Of a stretch of 64,000 nucleotides of DNA, positions 1 to 9,946 are shown one piece after another (position 1 is the stretch's first letter; each line of letters begins with the position of its first letter). The position numbers were made by a program, and so were the translations under genes. This DNA is from Opitutales bacterium. Lineage in GTDB: Bacteria; Verrucomicrobiota; Verrucomicrobiia; Opitutales; Seribacteraceae. The notes beneath the pieces were generated by a model, which searched no databases, was not told the origin of the DNA, and saw nothing but the letters and a program-made list of their open reading frames with translations. The DNA is taken from assembly GCA_029254745.1 (NCBI GenBank), contig JAQWWZ010000059.1, positions 62,001 to 126,000 on the forward strand, given 5' to 3'.

Positions 1-1
1 T

Positions 2-535
2 ATTGCCTGTTACTGGTGGGCTATTTACACGGCTTTTCCCTTTTATATGGAAACCCATGAGGCTTCTCATTATTTGAAGCTTCAATTTCCAGTAGGATTA
101 TTCGGTGCCTTATTTGATAGCCTTTCTTTCTTTGTTACAATCTGGATAATAAGGAGAGCCTTGGATTCCACCAAAACTTCAGAATATATATTTCATCTCT
201 CTTTGGACCTCGCCATTGCGTTGATCGCAACACTTTGGGTGCTTTTCGTATTCACTTTTGGGGGGTGGCTCATCAGTTTGTGGGAACAAGTTCCTGAGCA
301 AATTTCTGAACGTAGTATAAAATATACCAACCGGGCTGTTCAAGCGATACAAGACCCAACCGGTAGAGAAAATGCTAAGAATATATATTTTGGGCTCATC
401 ATGGGAGTTTCCGCTGCTCTCCCAACTTGCTTTCATCTTCTACTCTTTTTTTCCGCTTTTTTATCAAAAGCAAAGAAAAAAGTATTACCCACTCGAAAGA
501 AAGTGATGCCAGAAAATATTAATCACCCAGACTGA
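2..535 (+). CDS. Membrane protein of unknown function, probably truncated by the left window edge
   Basis: The ORF frame is open from base 2 (IACYWWAIYTAFPFY-METHEAS...), so the listed ATG at 47 may be internal; at least 3 hydrophobic segments. Confidence 0.55.
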   Translation: MACYWWAIYTAFPFYMETHEASHYLKLQFPVGLFGALFDSLSFFVTIWIIRRALDSTKTSEYIFHLSLDLAIALIATLWVLFVFTFGGWLISLWEQVPEQISERSIKYTNRAVQAIQDPTGRENAKNIYFGLIMGVSAALPTCFHLLLFFSAFLSKAKKKVLPTRKKVMPENINHPD

Positions 536-562
536 ATACTCTAAGAATGGATAGAGTGAGCT

Positions 563-1558
563 TCACCAAGTGGGCTCCGTCCCTTTATATTTCACTTCAT
601 CCAGGGAGATCTTTGGGAATGAGTCCGTAGCTGTTACATCTTTCTTTACCCGCTTTGCGGCTTCCATGAAAAGATCTGTAAAAGCATCGACCGTATCCTC
701 AATAGGTTTGGCATACCCGCCCCCCATAAAGACGACCATCGGCATATTCATTTCCTCACACCAGTCCATAACCAATTGATTTCTTTTCGCAAGACCTCGC
801 CGAGACAAAGCAAGTAAACCAAGGGCATCTGTCGCAAGTCCGTCCACTCCTGCTTGATAAAACAGAAGGTCAAAATTCATACTTCGTAAGTGATCGAGTA
901 CTTTGGAAAGAGATTCTAAATATTCTTCATCTCCAGTTTCATTTTCAAAACCTACATCCCAGTTACTCACTTTTTTTCGAAAAGGGAAATTATTAAGTCC
1001 ATGCAAAGAAACGGTAAACACCCGATCATCTTGCTTAAAAATTTCAGCTGTGCCATCTCCTTGATGTACATCTAAATCAAGGATAAGCACACGATTGACA
1101 TCTTTCTCCTGCAGAGCCTTTTCAGCACAAATTGCCAAATCATTAAAAATACAATACCCCGCACCCTGATCTCGAAATGCATGGTGCGTACCACCTGCCA
1201 TATTTCCTGCAATAGATTGGCCTTGAAAAATATCATGTAAGGCGGCGAGCGCACCACCAGTAAGACGGAGGGTCCTTTCAACAATCGAATCACGCCAAGG
1301 CCTAAGTCCAATTCTCCTCCTTTCTTTTTCAGTGAGCTGTCCGTCTAGGAAACGCTCCACATACTGCTCGTCATGGACAAGCAGTATGTCATCTACCTTA
1401 GCTAGATCTGGACTCGCCCAATGTATTGAATTGCCATGATCAACTTGTTTCAACTTGTGGTGTAATTTTTGGTACCGGCTGACTGGAAACCGGGCACTTG
1501 GATCAAGGCCTGATGAATAAATTTCATCATAATACAGGTTAAATATAGGGTCTGTCAC
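563..1558 (-). CDS. Histone deacetylase / acetoin-utilization family protein
   Basis: Motifs GGTHHAFRDQGAGYCIFNDLA and LDLDVHQGDGTAEIF are typical of the HDAC zinc-hydrolase superfamily. Confidence 0.93.
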   Translation of the reverse strand: MTDPIFNLYYDEIYSSGLDPSARFPVSRYQKLHHKLKQVDHGNSIHWASPDLAKVDDILLVHDEQYVERFLDGQLTEKERRRIGLRPWRDSIVERTLRLTGGALAALHDIFQGQSIAGNMAGGTHHAFRDQGAGYCIFNDLAICAEKALQEKDVNRVLILDLDVHQGDGTAEIFKQDDRVFTVSLHGLNNFPFRKKVSNWDVGFENETGDEEYLESLSKVLDHLRSMNFDLLFYQAGVDGLATDALGLLALSRRGLAKRNQLVMDWCEEMNMPMVVFMGGGYAKPIEDTVDAFTDLFMEAAKRVKKDVTATDSFPKISLDEVKYKGTEPTW

Positions 1559-1604
1559 AATAGAAGATGATATATTTGGGATATGAAAAATAACTCCTAT
1601 ACAT

Positions 1605-2633
1605 ATGTTTGTGAGTTTACAAAACGCATTCTTAGGTTCTCTGGTTGCAGATTCTGTTTCTATGCCTGTTCATTGGTACTACAATGTTCAGGACTTAGAC
1701 AAAGACTATGGTGAAATAACCGATTTCATGAGCCCTAAAAACCCACACCCTGACAGTATTCTATGGCGGTCGCATTTTGAGCCTAAATCACCCAAGTCTG
1801 ATATTCTCCATGGGCAAAATAAGTACTGGGGAAAAAGAGGTGTTCACTACCACCAGCATTTGAAAGCTGGTGAAAATACACTTAACCAACAATTATCAGC
1901 TGAACTCTATCGTTTTATCATTTTACATGGCGAGTTTAGTATCGAACATTGGCTCCAGAGATATGTGCATGTCATGCTAACCCCGGGTTGGCACAATGAT
2001 ACCTACGCAGAGGAATATCATCGAGCGTTTTTTGAAAACTATGCCAAAGGGAAACCGCTTCTTGCTTGCGGAGTTAGTGATTATCACATCGGTGCCCTTA
2101 GCCTCATACCTGGCTTACTTGCAGGGCTTGAAGCCATCGGCCAAACAGATCCTGCACTGCTCATGGAATCTGTACTCACTTTAGTTCGCTCCACTCACGA
2201 TAATAGTAAAGCGCTACAAGCAGCAGCAGATCTGACCCGCATTTTAATTCAACTCAATCAAAATCATTCAGTTCGAGATACCATTGAGTCACTTCCCCTC
2301 GCCGGCATTTCTGTACGACAACTTAAAAAATGGGAAAAGCATCGAGACAGAGACATCATTGGCGGCAAAATCAGTACCGCTTGCTACCTGCCTGAATCAT
2401 TTTTAGCCTCACTCTTTTTCTGTTGGAAATATCATGATGATTTCTCAAAAGGGGTTTTAGGAAATGCTATGGTTGGAGGGGATAACTGTCACCGCGGCGT
2501 AGTCGTCGGATCTATCTTGGGTATCCACAATGAAGTTTCTCAAAGTTGGCTCAAAAACCTGAAAATGATGAATCGACTCCGATGTGATGCCCAATTGCTT
2601 GAAAGCAATCAGCTTTCAAAAAGAGAAAGCTGA
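1605..2633 (+). CDS. ADP-ribosylglycohydrolase (DraG/ARH-like) family protein
   Basis: N-term FLGSLVADSVSMPVHWYYN and C-term GGDNCHRGVVVGSILG resemble the metal-binding motifs of ADP-ribosylglycohydrolases. Confidence 0.82.
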   Translation: MFVSLQNAFLGSLVADSVSMPVHWYYNVQDLDKDYGEITDFMSPKNPHPDSILWRSHFEPKSPKSDILHGQNKYWGKRGVHYHQHLKAGENTLNQQLSAELYRFIILHGEFSIEHWLQRYVHVMLTPGWHNDTYAEEYHRAFFENYAKGKPLLACGVSDYHIGALSLIPGLLAGLEAIGQTDPALLMESVLTLVRSTHDNSKALQAAADLTRILIQLNQNHSVRDTIESLPLAGISVRQLKKWEKHRDRDIIGGKISTACYLPESFLASLFFCWKYHDDFSKGVLGNAMVGGDNCHRGVVVGSILGIHNEVSQSWLKNLKMMNRLRCDAQLLESNQLSKRES

Positions 2634-4123
2634 CCAGTTTTTTCCTTTTTCCTGTCCATTGTTGTTTTTTTTCGTGATCCGTGTTTAGCAAGGACTTTAA
2701 TGGTTTCATGCTTTCCCACTTGGCTACGCCGCACTGCAAAAATCCGATCTTTCATTTCCTTGGTTTTCGAACCGAGATCGACAATGGCTTTGGGGTAAGT
2801 TTTGATCATACTTTTTTCAATATTTGCAATTTCAACCGCAGTACAGTCTCTTAGTTCAGGAATCCATTTTTTTACAAAGACTGCTGCTGGATCTTGATCT
2901 AAAAATTGTTTAGCAGGACTGTAGACTCGTATAGTATTGAAACCAATCACACCTGCTTGCATTTGGATTTGTGCCATGTGGATTCCCGGTTCATAATCCA
3001 AAAATAATTGAGCCAACGGTGGATGAATTGTTTTCCAAGATAAGTGGAGCCCATAACAGGCAAAGCTGACCACCATAGCCCGCATTCTGAAATTCAAAAA
3101 GCCAGTTGTCGCAAGGCAACGCATACAGGCATCAATCATAGGGAAACCAGTATTTCCATTTGTCCAATGTTCAAGCATCACATTTGAATTTTCATATTCT
3201 AAGTTTTCATACGCGGAATTCAGCGGTTTTTCCTCCATGGCAGGAAATGCTTCCAGACGTTGAATAAAATGGTCTCGCCAATACAAACGGGATTGGAAGG
3301 CCCGCAAGCTTCGAAGCCAACCATTTCGGACACTATTTTCCTGCAGTTCTTTTATGCGTTTTTGTAATTCTGAAAATACAGTACGCAAACTGATTGTACC
3401 CCAGGCTAAATGGGGAGATAATCGAGAACCATGGGTAAAGGCTAGGTTGGGCGACGATATCCCCCCCGAATACCCCTGCCCCCTTTCAGATAAAAAAGTG
3501 TCTAGTGTTTTCCATGCATTACGTTCATTGATTTTTTGAAGATCAGGAGAGATCTTTCGGTTTTTCAAGATTGTGATTTTCGTGGCCAAATCATTCCACG
3601 AAAGCAAAGGAAGTCGTACTGAAAGGATACATGGAAACTTGAAGGTAGCAGGAATGGGCAGAACAGGTTGCTTCCGATAATCGACCTGCCTTAATTTCAC
3701 GCGCCTCAAATCAGCATTGCCTCCGCGTAAAACCGAGCTCCCAACAGCTTCATTCCAGTGCACCCCCTTTTCCCTGCACCATTGGGCCACTCTTTTATCA
3801 CGTTTGAAAGTCGCCAGATTCCCGGTTTCTTGATGGGAATAAAGCATTTGAAAAGGATAGATTGCATAGACCTTGTTCAAGGCATCCTCAATGTCACGGT
3901 AATCTTCCCACACTGCACTATTTCGGAGGTTGAGACTTTGCCTCAAACCGTTTAGTGCCTGCCACTGAGCCTGGAGGTGAAAAGCAGAGGTATCAGCAAG
4001 GCTGATTAAGCATGGTTCCCAGCAAAAAAATGGCAAAACCTCTGAGCAATTTTCGACCGCTGTATAGAGGGATTCATTATCACTGAGCCGAAAATCTCTT
4101 TTAATCCACCACAAAGCTTTCAT
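2609..4123 (-). CDS. Cryptochrome/deoxyribodipyrimidine photolyase family protein
   Basis: N-term LWWIKRDFRLSDNESL; FAD-binding region TGFPMIDACMRCLATTGFLNFRMRAMVVSFACYGL. Confidence 0.95.
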   Translation of the reverse strand: MKALWWIKRDFRLSDNESLYTAVENCSEVLPFFCWEPCLISLADTSAFHLQAQWQALNGLRQSLNLRNSAVWEDYRDIEDALNKVYAIYPFQMLYSHQETGNLATFKRDKRVAQWCREKGVHWNEAVGSSVLRGGNADLRRVKLRQVDYRKQPVLPIPATFKFPCILSVRLPLLSWNDLATKITILKNRKISPDLQKINERNAWKTLDTFLSERGQGYSGGISSPNLAFTHGSRLSPHLAWGTISLRTVFSELQKRIKELQENSVRNGWLRSLRAFQSRLYWRDHFIQRLEAFPAMEEKPLNSAYENLEYENSNVMLEHWTNGNTGFPMIDACMRCLATTGFLNFRMRAMVVSFACYGLHLSWKTIHPPLAQLFLDYEPGIHMAQIQMQAGVIGFNTIRVYSPAKQFLDQDPAAVFVKKWIPELRDCTAVEIANIEKSMIKTYPKAIVDLGSKTKEMKDRIFAVRRSQVGKHETIKVLAKHGSRKKTTMDRKKEKTGQLSLFES

Positions 4124-4266
4124 TTCTTAAGTTTTTTCTTGGACAGTCCGCGGCATTTTACGGAGCAGTAGACCACACTTGACCATTGGCCCCGAGCCTC
4201 CCATTTTTTTCGGTTCTCAAATGAACGATTACATACAGGGCAGATCTTAGACTCCTTCTTTTTCAT
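4120..4266 (-). CDS. DUF2256 domain small zinc-ribbon-like protein
   Basis: MKKKESKICPVCNRSFENRKKWEARGQWSSVVYCSVKCRG: CxxC...CxxxC. DUF2256 genes are commonly found beside photolyases. Start chosen at the internal Met (4266). Confidence 0.85.
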   Translation of the reverse strand: MKKKESKICPVCNRSFENRKKWEARGQWSSVVYCSVKCRGLSKKKLKK

Positions 4267-4273
4267 GTTCCAA

Positions 4274-4693
4274 TCAATAGGTAAGAACCGAAGTAAAAAA
4301 AACCAATGACCATAAAACTGTACGAATCCAATTGCCCGCAAGTAGAGATTCAATCACCATCATTCTCTTTCCTTGAGTGGAAAGGTTCTGGTGTTTGCGT
4401 GCTGAATGAAAAAAAGTAACACACCACGCAAGAGAAACTCCAACCAAACGCACCCACGAAGCAGTGTCTCCGACAAAGAAGCAAGAAGTTACGCATTCCA
4501 AAATTTGCGTGACCATTAAAGGCAAAACAAAAATTGAGATTTGATTGCAATACTTGGTATGCCACTGCTGGAAATCATCCTCTGAAATGAAGCGAAATGC
4601 AGGATATATAATTATTTGCACAACCCATATAACCACAAACATGGCAAAGTCTATGGATAGTGCATGCTCGTGAATAGTTTCAAAAAATATCAT
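4274..4693 (-). CDS. Hypothetical membrane protein
   Basis: 139-aa ORF with about 4 hydrophobic helices, co-directional with the photolyase. Confidence 0.6.
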   Translation of the reverse strand: MIFFETIHEHALSIDFAMFVVIWVVQIIIYPAFRFISEDDFQQWHTKYCNQISIFVLPLMVTQILECVTSCFFVGDTASWVRLVGVSLAWCVTFFHSARKHQNLSTQGKRMMVIESLLAGNWIRTVLWSLVFFTSVLTY

Positions 4694-4727
4694 TATTTCT
4701 CAATGTACCGTTGGTTTTTTTAAATAA

Positions 4728-5468
4728 ATGACTACATTCAATCACATCATACCTATGATGACAAATTTCACCTTTAACGCTTATCTCACCTTTGTGATGA
4801 TCTTACTTGGAACTTCTGGCTGCCAAGACCCGTCCAATTCATCCATCGATTCAAATCCTTCAACTTCTCGCACCGTGGAAAAGGCGTTCAAAATACTTAT
4901 TCTTGGAGACTCGTTAACAGAAGGCTATGGGGTCATGGAAAACGAAGCATACCCAACCCTTGTTCAACACCGGCTCAATCTCGAAGTTTCTCCCAAAACT
5001 GGAATGGTATATCATGTGATAAATGGAGGGATTACTGGATCGACATCCAGTGGCGGTGTTTCCCGAATAAATTGGTTCCTTCAAGCCAAGCCCGATTTTT
5101 TGGTTCTTGCCCTTGGGGGAAATGATGGACTTCGAGGGATCCCAGTTAAAGAAACAAAACAAAACCTTTTGACTATCATACAAACCGCTCAAAGCCATGA
5201 TATTCCTGCCATTTTGACTGGGATGAAAATGCCCCCGAATTATGGTCTCAAATACACAAATGAATTTGCCAACATTTTCCCCAGTCTTGCTCAATCTCTA
5301 CAGATTCCGCTTATCCCTTTTCTTCTAGAAGGAGTGGGGGGGAATCCAGAGTTCAATCTCCCTGACCGGATTCATCCAAACCCAGCAGGTCACAAAATAA
5401 TAGGTGACCTTGTCTTCACTTACTTGTCTCAAGAACTGAGTTCTCTCTCTCCCCTTCACCATGATTGA
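4728..5468 (+). CDS. tesA: SGNH/GDSL arylesterase, TesA-like lipoprotein
   Basis: GDSLTEGYGV block I, GGNDGLRG block III, DRIHPNPAGH block V; lipobox-like LLGTSGC. Confidence 0.9.
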   Translation: MTTFNHIIPMMTNFTFNAYLTFVMILLGTSGCQDPSNSSIDSNPSTSRTVEKAFKILILGDSLTEGYGVMENEAYPTLVQHRLNLEVSPKTGMVYHVINGGITGSTSSGGVSRINWFLQAKPDFLVLALGGNDGLRGIPVKETKQNLLTIIQTAQSHDIPAILTGMKMPPNYGLKYTNEFANIFPSLAQSLQIPLIPFLLEGVGGNPEFNLPDRIHPNPAGHKIIGDLVFTYLSQELSSLSPLHHD

Positions 5469-6126
5469 CATAAAAAAAATTTCGAAAACCTATTTCCAAG
5501 GCACACAAAGATTAGAAATTTTATACCAACTTAGCCTGAAGGTACAAGAAGGGGAAACATTGGCTATCCTCGGACAAAGTGGAAGTGGCAAATCAACTCT
5601 GCTGTCTTTAATGTCAGGACTAGACATGCCTGATTTTGGCAGCATTACCATGGATGGGTTAGTAATCAACAAGCTTACACAAGATCAGCTAAGCGAATTT
5701 CGAGCGAAAACCATGGGGATTGTTTTCCAGCAGTATCATTTAATGAGCAACCTGACCGCTCTAGAAAATGTAGGTCTTCCACTGGAACTTCGTAAAGATC
5801 CTGATTACAACCAAGCCGCCATGGATGCGCTGAAATTGGTTGGCTTGTCCCATCGACTTTCTCATTTCCCATCAGAACTTTCAGGCGGAGAATGTCAAAG
5901 AGTGGCCATTGCACGGGCCATTGTCGGGAAGCCTAAAATTATATTGGCAGATGAACCTTCAGGAAATTTAGATGATCAAACCGGAAAGGAAGTCATGAAT
6001 TTACTCTTCCAGCTTTGCCAGGAAAGAAAGCAGACTCTTATTCTTGTCACCCACAACCAGGAATTGGCATCAACCTGCGATCGTATGATGATTTTACAAA
6101 AAGGGCAGCTTCACTCGGCTTCATAA
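5461..6126 (+). CDS. ABC transporter ATP-binding protein (YbbA/LolD-like)
   Basis: Walker A GQSGSGKST, signature LSGGECQRVAIARA, Walker B IILADEP. Confidence 0.96.
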   Translation: MIDIKKISKTYFQGTQRLEILYQLSLKVQEGETLAILGQSGSGKSTLLSLMSGLDMPDFGSITMDGLVINKLTQDQLSEFRAKTMGIVFQQYHLMSNLTALENVGLPLELRKDPDYNQAAMDALKLVGLSHRLSHFPSELSGGECQRVAIARAIVGKPKIILADEPSGNLDDQTGKEVMNLLFQLCQERKQTLILVTHNQELASTCDRMMILQKGQLHSAS

Positions 6127-6127
6127 A

Positions 6128-8692
6128 ATGTTTTTTTCACTTCGCAATGCATGGAGAGAAATTAGAAATAATCGATCTTTCTGCCTTTTTTACACTTTTA
6201 ATTTAGCTCTTGGACTGGTCGGCTTTATTGGAGTAAATTCCTTCAAAGCATCTCTTGACCTACGAGTTGAGTCTGAGTCCAAGGAATTATTGGGGGCGGA
6301 TCTTGCCATCCGAGCACGGCGCGTCTTTTCTCCAGAAGAATTATCCAGTGCCCGCGGGAGTCTTCCTCCTGAAACAAAGGAAATAAAAGCGATTGATTTC
6401 TTTTCAATGGCTGCGGGTCCAACGGGAAGAAGTCGTTTAATCAAGATAGTAGCAATTGACCCAGGTTACCCCTACTATGGAAGTTTCAAGACAAAACTAT
6501 CAGGAAAAATCACAGGGCAAGATGAAAATATTCTTCACGAACATCCGGTTGTTTGGATCTACCCTGAACTCCGGAGTCAACTTAACTTAGACTTAGGCGA
6601 CGAATTACAAATTGGGGAAGCGAATTTCCGAGTGACTGATTTTATACTTGATGAAGCAGGACTGAGTTTCCAACCAGCAGAACTTGCCCCTAAAGCATTT
6701 ATAAGCACCAAATTCCTGAAACAAACCAAGCTTCTTTCCCAGGGCAATACAGCCTTCTATAATTACCTCTTTAAACTACCCCATCATTCCAACCTAAACG
6801 AGTGCATTAAGGAGCTTGAGAATGCCCTCCCAAATCCTGAAATTCGTGTCTTTTCTCACCAAAAAGTGGGCCATCGAGCGGGTCGCCTACTCCGCTATCT
6901 CTCTGACTTCCTTTCCATTGTCTCAATGGTTGCCCTTTTTCTCGCCTGCCTAGGAAGTGGATATTTATATCAGGGGTTTCTCAACCAGCGGGTCAAAGAT
7001 ATAGCGATATTGGTTTGTATGGGAGCAACAAAAAAGGCCGCGACTCAACTTTACTTTGCTCAATTATTTATCCTCGGAGTTGCCTCGGTTATTCCTGCAG
7101 TCCTTCTATGCATGTTGGTAATCCCCTTGCTTTCCGGAGCACTAGGTGCCTTTGTTCCGATTGAAGTTGATGCTCAAATAAGTCTCTCGAGCGTTGGTCT
7201 TGCCTTACTCGTCGCGATTCTAGGCGGATGGCTTCTTGCCCTCCCGACCTTATGGAAAATCCGACAGCTTCAACCTGCAGAATTATTTCGCGAGTCCACC
7301 CACTCTAGGAATTTTCACGGAAGTAAATTATCCATACTCTTTACCTTGCCTGGAATATTTTCTTTTTGGGCTTTGTGCCTTTTCCAGTCTGATTCGACAA
7401 AGCTTGCCAACCTCTTTTTTATTTCTCTTCTGGGCAGCGTTTGTATCCTCTATATAATTGTTCGAATTTGCTTATGGTTGCTCGATCATCTTTTTCGAAA
7501 ATCGTCTTTATCTTTAAGGCTTGCAACCCGATCCTTAACCCGAAACCGGGCCAGCACTATAACTGGGTTTTTAGCTTTAGGAGTGGGAGTGCTTTTACTA
7601 AACCTAATACCCCAGTTCCAATATATTTTAGAAAATGAAATCGGAGCTACGGACCAAGTTGCAAAACTCCCCAAATTATTCCTGTTTGATATTCAGGACG
7701 AACACCTTTATCCGCTCGAGCAAATGTTACAATCGAGAGGAACACCTTTACAGAATGTAACGCCTTGGGTTCGAGGAAAATTGCTGAAAATTAAGGGAGA
7801 AATGTATGAAAAAATCGCCCTCGATGAACAAGAGCTCCGAGATCCGGAAGAAGAAAGAAGGAATAATTTTAGAAATCGGAGCTTCAACCTCAGTTATCGT
7901 GATCATCTCTTAGACAGCGAACAAATCATTAAGGGGCGTATGGTGCGGTTAGATTATAATAGATCATCTGCAAAGCCGGCTGAAATTTCGGTCGCATCCA
8001 AATATGCTGAATCTCTCAATCTCGACCTTGGAGACCAAATTGAAATTGAAATCAGTGGTGTTCCCATCACCACAGAAATTGTCAATATCCGAAGGGTTAG
8101 GTGGACGAGTTTCCAACCCAATTTTTTCGTACAAATGCAACCGGGAGTACTTGAGAATGCACCCAAAACTTACATTGCTACGCTTGGCAGCCTAGACGCG
8201 GAAGAAAAAGAAAAAACCCAGGACTTTCTTGTGCGTGAATTCCCCACCATTTCCATATTAGATGTCGAGAGAACGGGTAAAAAAATTCTTGAAATTGTCG
8301 CCCAGATGACTTGGGCATTACAGGTAATGGCTGGTCTGTCCATATTTGCAGGCATTATAGTACTCTATTCCCTCGCCCAAGAGAAAGTCCGACAGCAGCG
8401 ATGGGAAATTAATCTCCTGAAAATACTTGGGGCTTCTTTCCAAGACCTAAGACAGCTTGTTAGGCTTGAATTTGGATTACTTGCTTTGTCCGCGTCCACT
8501 CTCGGCGTCGTACTCAGCTTAGCAACTAGTTACCTGCTAGCTGAGAAAATTTTTGACCGAGTTTGGAGTTTTCACTTCGGACTTCCAATATCTATTGTTG
8601 CTGGGGTTACTTTTTTATCCTTGGTCGTCACAGAATTTGCCACGAGGAAAGTATTAAGAGAAAGCCCAGTTACCTTACTTGGAGAAAGATAA
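6128..8692 (+). CDS. ABC transporter permease (FtsX-like, YbbP-like)
   Basis: 854 aa, N-terminal TM, periplasmic MacB-like domain and two FtsX-type TM blocks; follows the ATPase directly. Confidence 0.93.
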   Translation: MFFSLRNAWREIRNNRSFCLFYTFNLALGLVGFIGVNSFKASLDLRVESESKELLGADLAIRARRVFSPEELSSARGSLPPETKEIKAIDFFSMAAGPTGRSRLIKIVAIDPGYPYYGSFKTKLSGKITGQDENILHEHPVVWIYPELRSQLNLDLGDELQIGEANFRVTDFILDEAGLSFQPAELAPKAFISTKFLKQTKLLSQGNTAFYNYLFKLPHHSNLNECIKELENALPNPEIRVFSHQKVGHRAGRLLRYLSDFLSIVSMVALFLACLGSGYLYQGFLNQRVKDIAILVCMGATKKAATQLYFAQLFILGVASVIPAVLLCMLVIPLLSGALGAFVPIEVDAQISLSSVGLALLVAILGGWLLALPTLWKIRQLQPAELFRESTHSRNFHGSKLSILFTLPGIFSFWALCLFQSDSTKLANLFFISLLGSVCILYIIVRICLWLLDHLFRKSSLSLRLATRSLTRNRASTITGFLALGVGVLLLNLIPQFQYILENEIGATDQVAKLPKLFLFDIQDEHLYPLEQMLQSRGTPLQNVTPWVRGKLLKIKGEMYEKIALDEQELRDPEEERRNNFRNRSFNLSYRDHLLDSEQIIKGRMVRLDYNRSSAKPAEISVASKYAESLNLDLGDQIEIEISGVPITTEIVNIRRVRWTSFQPNFFVQMQPGVLENAPKTYIATLGSLDAEEKEKTQDFLVREFPTISILDVERTGKKILEIVAQMTWALQVMAGLSIFAGIIVLYSLAQEKVRQQRWEINLLKILGASFQDLRQLVRLEFGLLALSASTLGVVLSLATSYLLAEKIFDRVWSFHFGLPISIVAGVTFLSLVVTEFATRKVLRESPVTLLGER

Positions 8693-8759
8693 AACTAGTG
8701 ATGTCAATATTTCCAATTACCTTGGCAATTTAAATATTTCCATCACTATTCGCTTTTAG

Positions 8760-9815
8760 ATGCCAAAAGAAAACCTCCAAAAGAAAAAGCAATTTTTTCA
8801 AATCAGTTCAGGTCTTCGAGAATACCTAGGTTTCTACAAGCGTGAAATCCAATTACCAGTCAAATACGAAAACCTCCTCCAAAGCGTGGATTCCTATCCG
8901 CTGATCAATGACAAAAATGAAGACACTCTTTGGCAAACCATGGTTTATGACCAGCACTATGGTAGAGATATTTTTGAGGGGCTTAAACAAATCTATGTTT
9001 TGTTACATTCTGGAGGAGATAAAAAGATTTTACCAAATTTATACATCGACCGGGTGGATTATTGCACTTTTGGGAATACAAAGCCGTTTCGTATTCGCAT
9101 TGTTAATCAATACAATGATAACCATGATTACTTTTATGTAAAAAAAGCCGATGCGTCTCGGGTATACGGGCTGGAATTGGAACAACTGCTGTCACCAAAC
9201 GAGATTAATTTTCATGTCGATCGTGATAGCCTGGTGGAAGAACATATTATCGGAGTTCCCGGAGATGACTTCATTGATAATTATCTCGAGCGTGATGATC
9301 TCAATGAAGTAAGACTGGCAAAAGAGTTTATAAAATTTAATGAGCGCTGCTTCGTTCGCCTGCTTGGTGATATGAGAGCCTATAACTATGTGGTAGAAAT
9401 GACCCCTGACTTTGAGCATAATCAATATCGTGTCCGTGCCATCGATTTTGATCAGCAGTGTTATGAAGGTCGCAAGTCGTTCTACCTGCCTCAGTTTTTT
9501 AAAAATAACTTACCCGTGGTCAACTTGTGCAGTCGATTAATTAACTTGGAAACAAGCCACCAATACCAACGAGAAGAGCGCACCCTGATCAAACGCCGGT
9601 TCAATGTAGCCCCCACTCGAATTTCAAAATTAAGAGAGTGTATGTGTGGAGATACGATTTCAAGCGATGATAAACTCCTGGCTCTTCGGGGTGAACTTTC
9701 CCGCAAACACCAAGACCCTCGCTTTGATCAATGTAAGACGATGGGAGAAGTTACCTTTCTAAACATTGCGGTTTGTCTTGGTTTAAAAGATGAAGTGCCT
9801 GCCAAGTTTCTCTAA
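8760..9815 (+). CDS. Conserved-looking protein of unknown function, possibly a divergent kinase fold
   Basis: 351-aa ORF; segment RLLGDMRAYNYVVE...YRVRAIDFDQQ looks like a kinase-type catalytic/Asp loop. Confidence 0.7.
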   Translation: MPKENLQKKKQFFQISSGLREYLGFYKREIQLPVKYENLLQSVDSYPLINDKNEDTLWQTMVYDQHYGRDIFEGLKQIYVLLHSGGDKKILPNLYIDRVDYCTFGNTKPFRIRIVNQYNDNHDYFYVKKADASRVYGLELEQLLSPNEINFHVDRDSLVEEHIIGVPGDDFIDNYLERDDLNEVRLAKEFIKFNERCFVRLLGDMRAYNYVVEMTPDFEHNQYRVRAIDFDQQCYEGRKSFYLPQFFKNNLPVVNLCSRLINLETSHQYQREERTLIKRRFNVAPTRISKLRECMCGDTISSDDKLLALRGELSRKHQDPRFDQCKTMGEVTFLNIAVCLGLKDEVPAKFL

Positions 9816-9946
9816 ATTCTAAAATTCGAGTAGTTCGTAGGTTGACTCATATATGAATTTCACCATTTCCAGAGGCGTTGTTTAAGCTTTGGTAGAAGCC
9901 TGAGATTTAACACTCTATAATTACCATCTGTTACCCAAGCATAATT

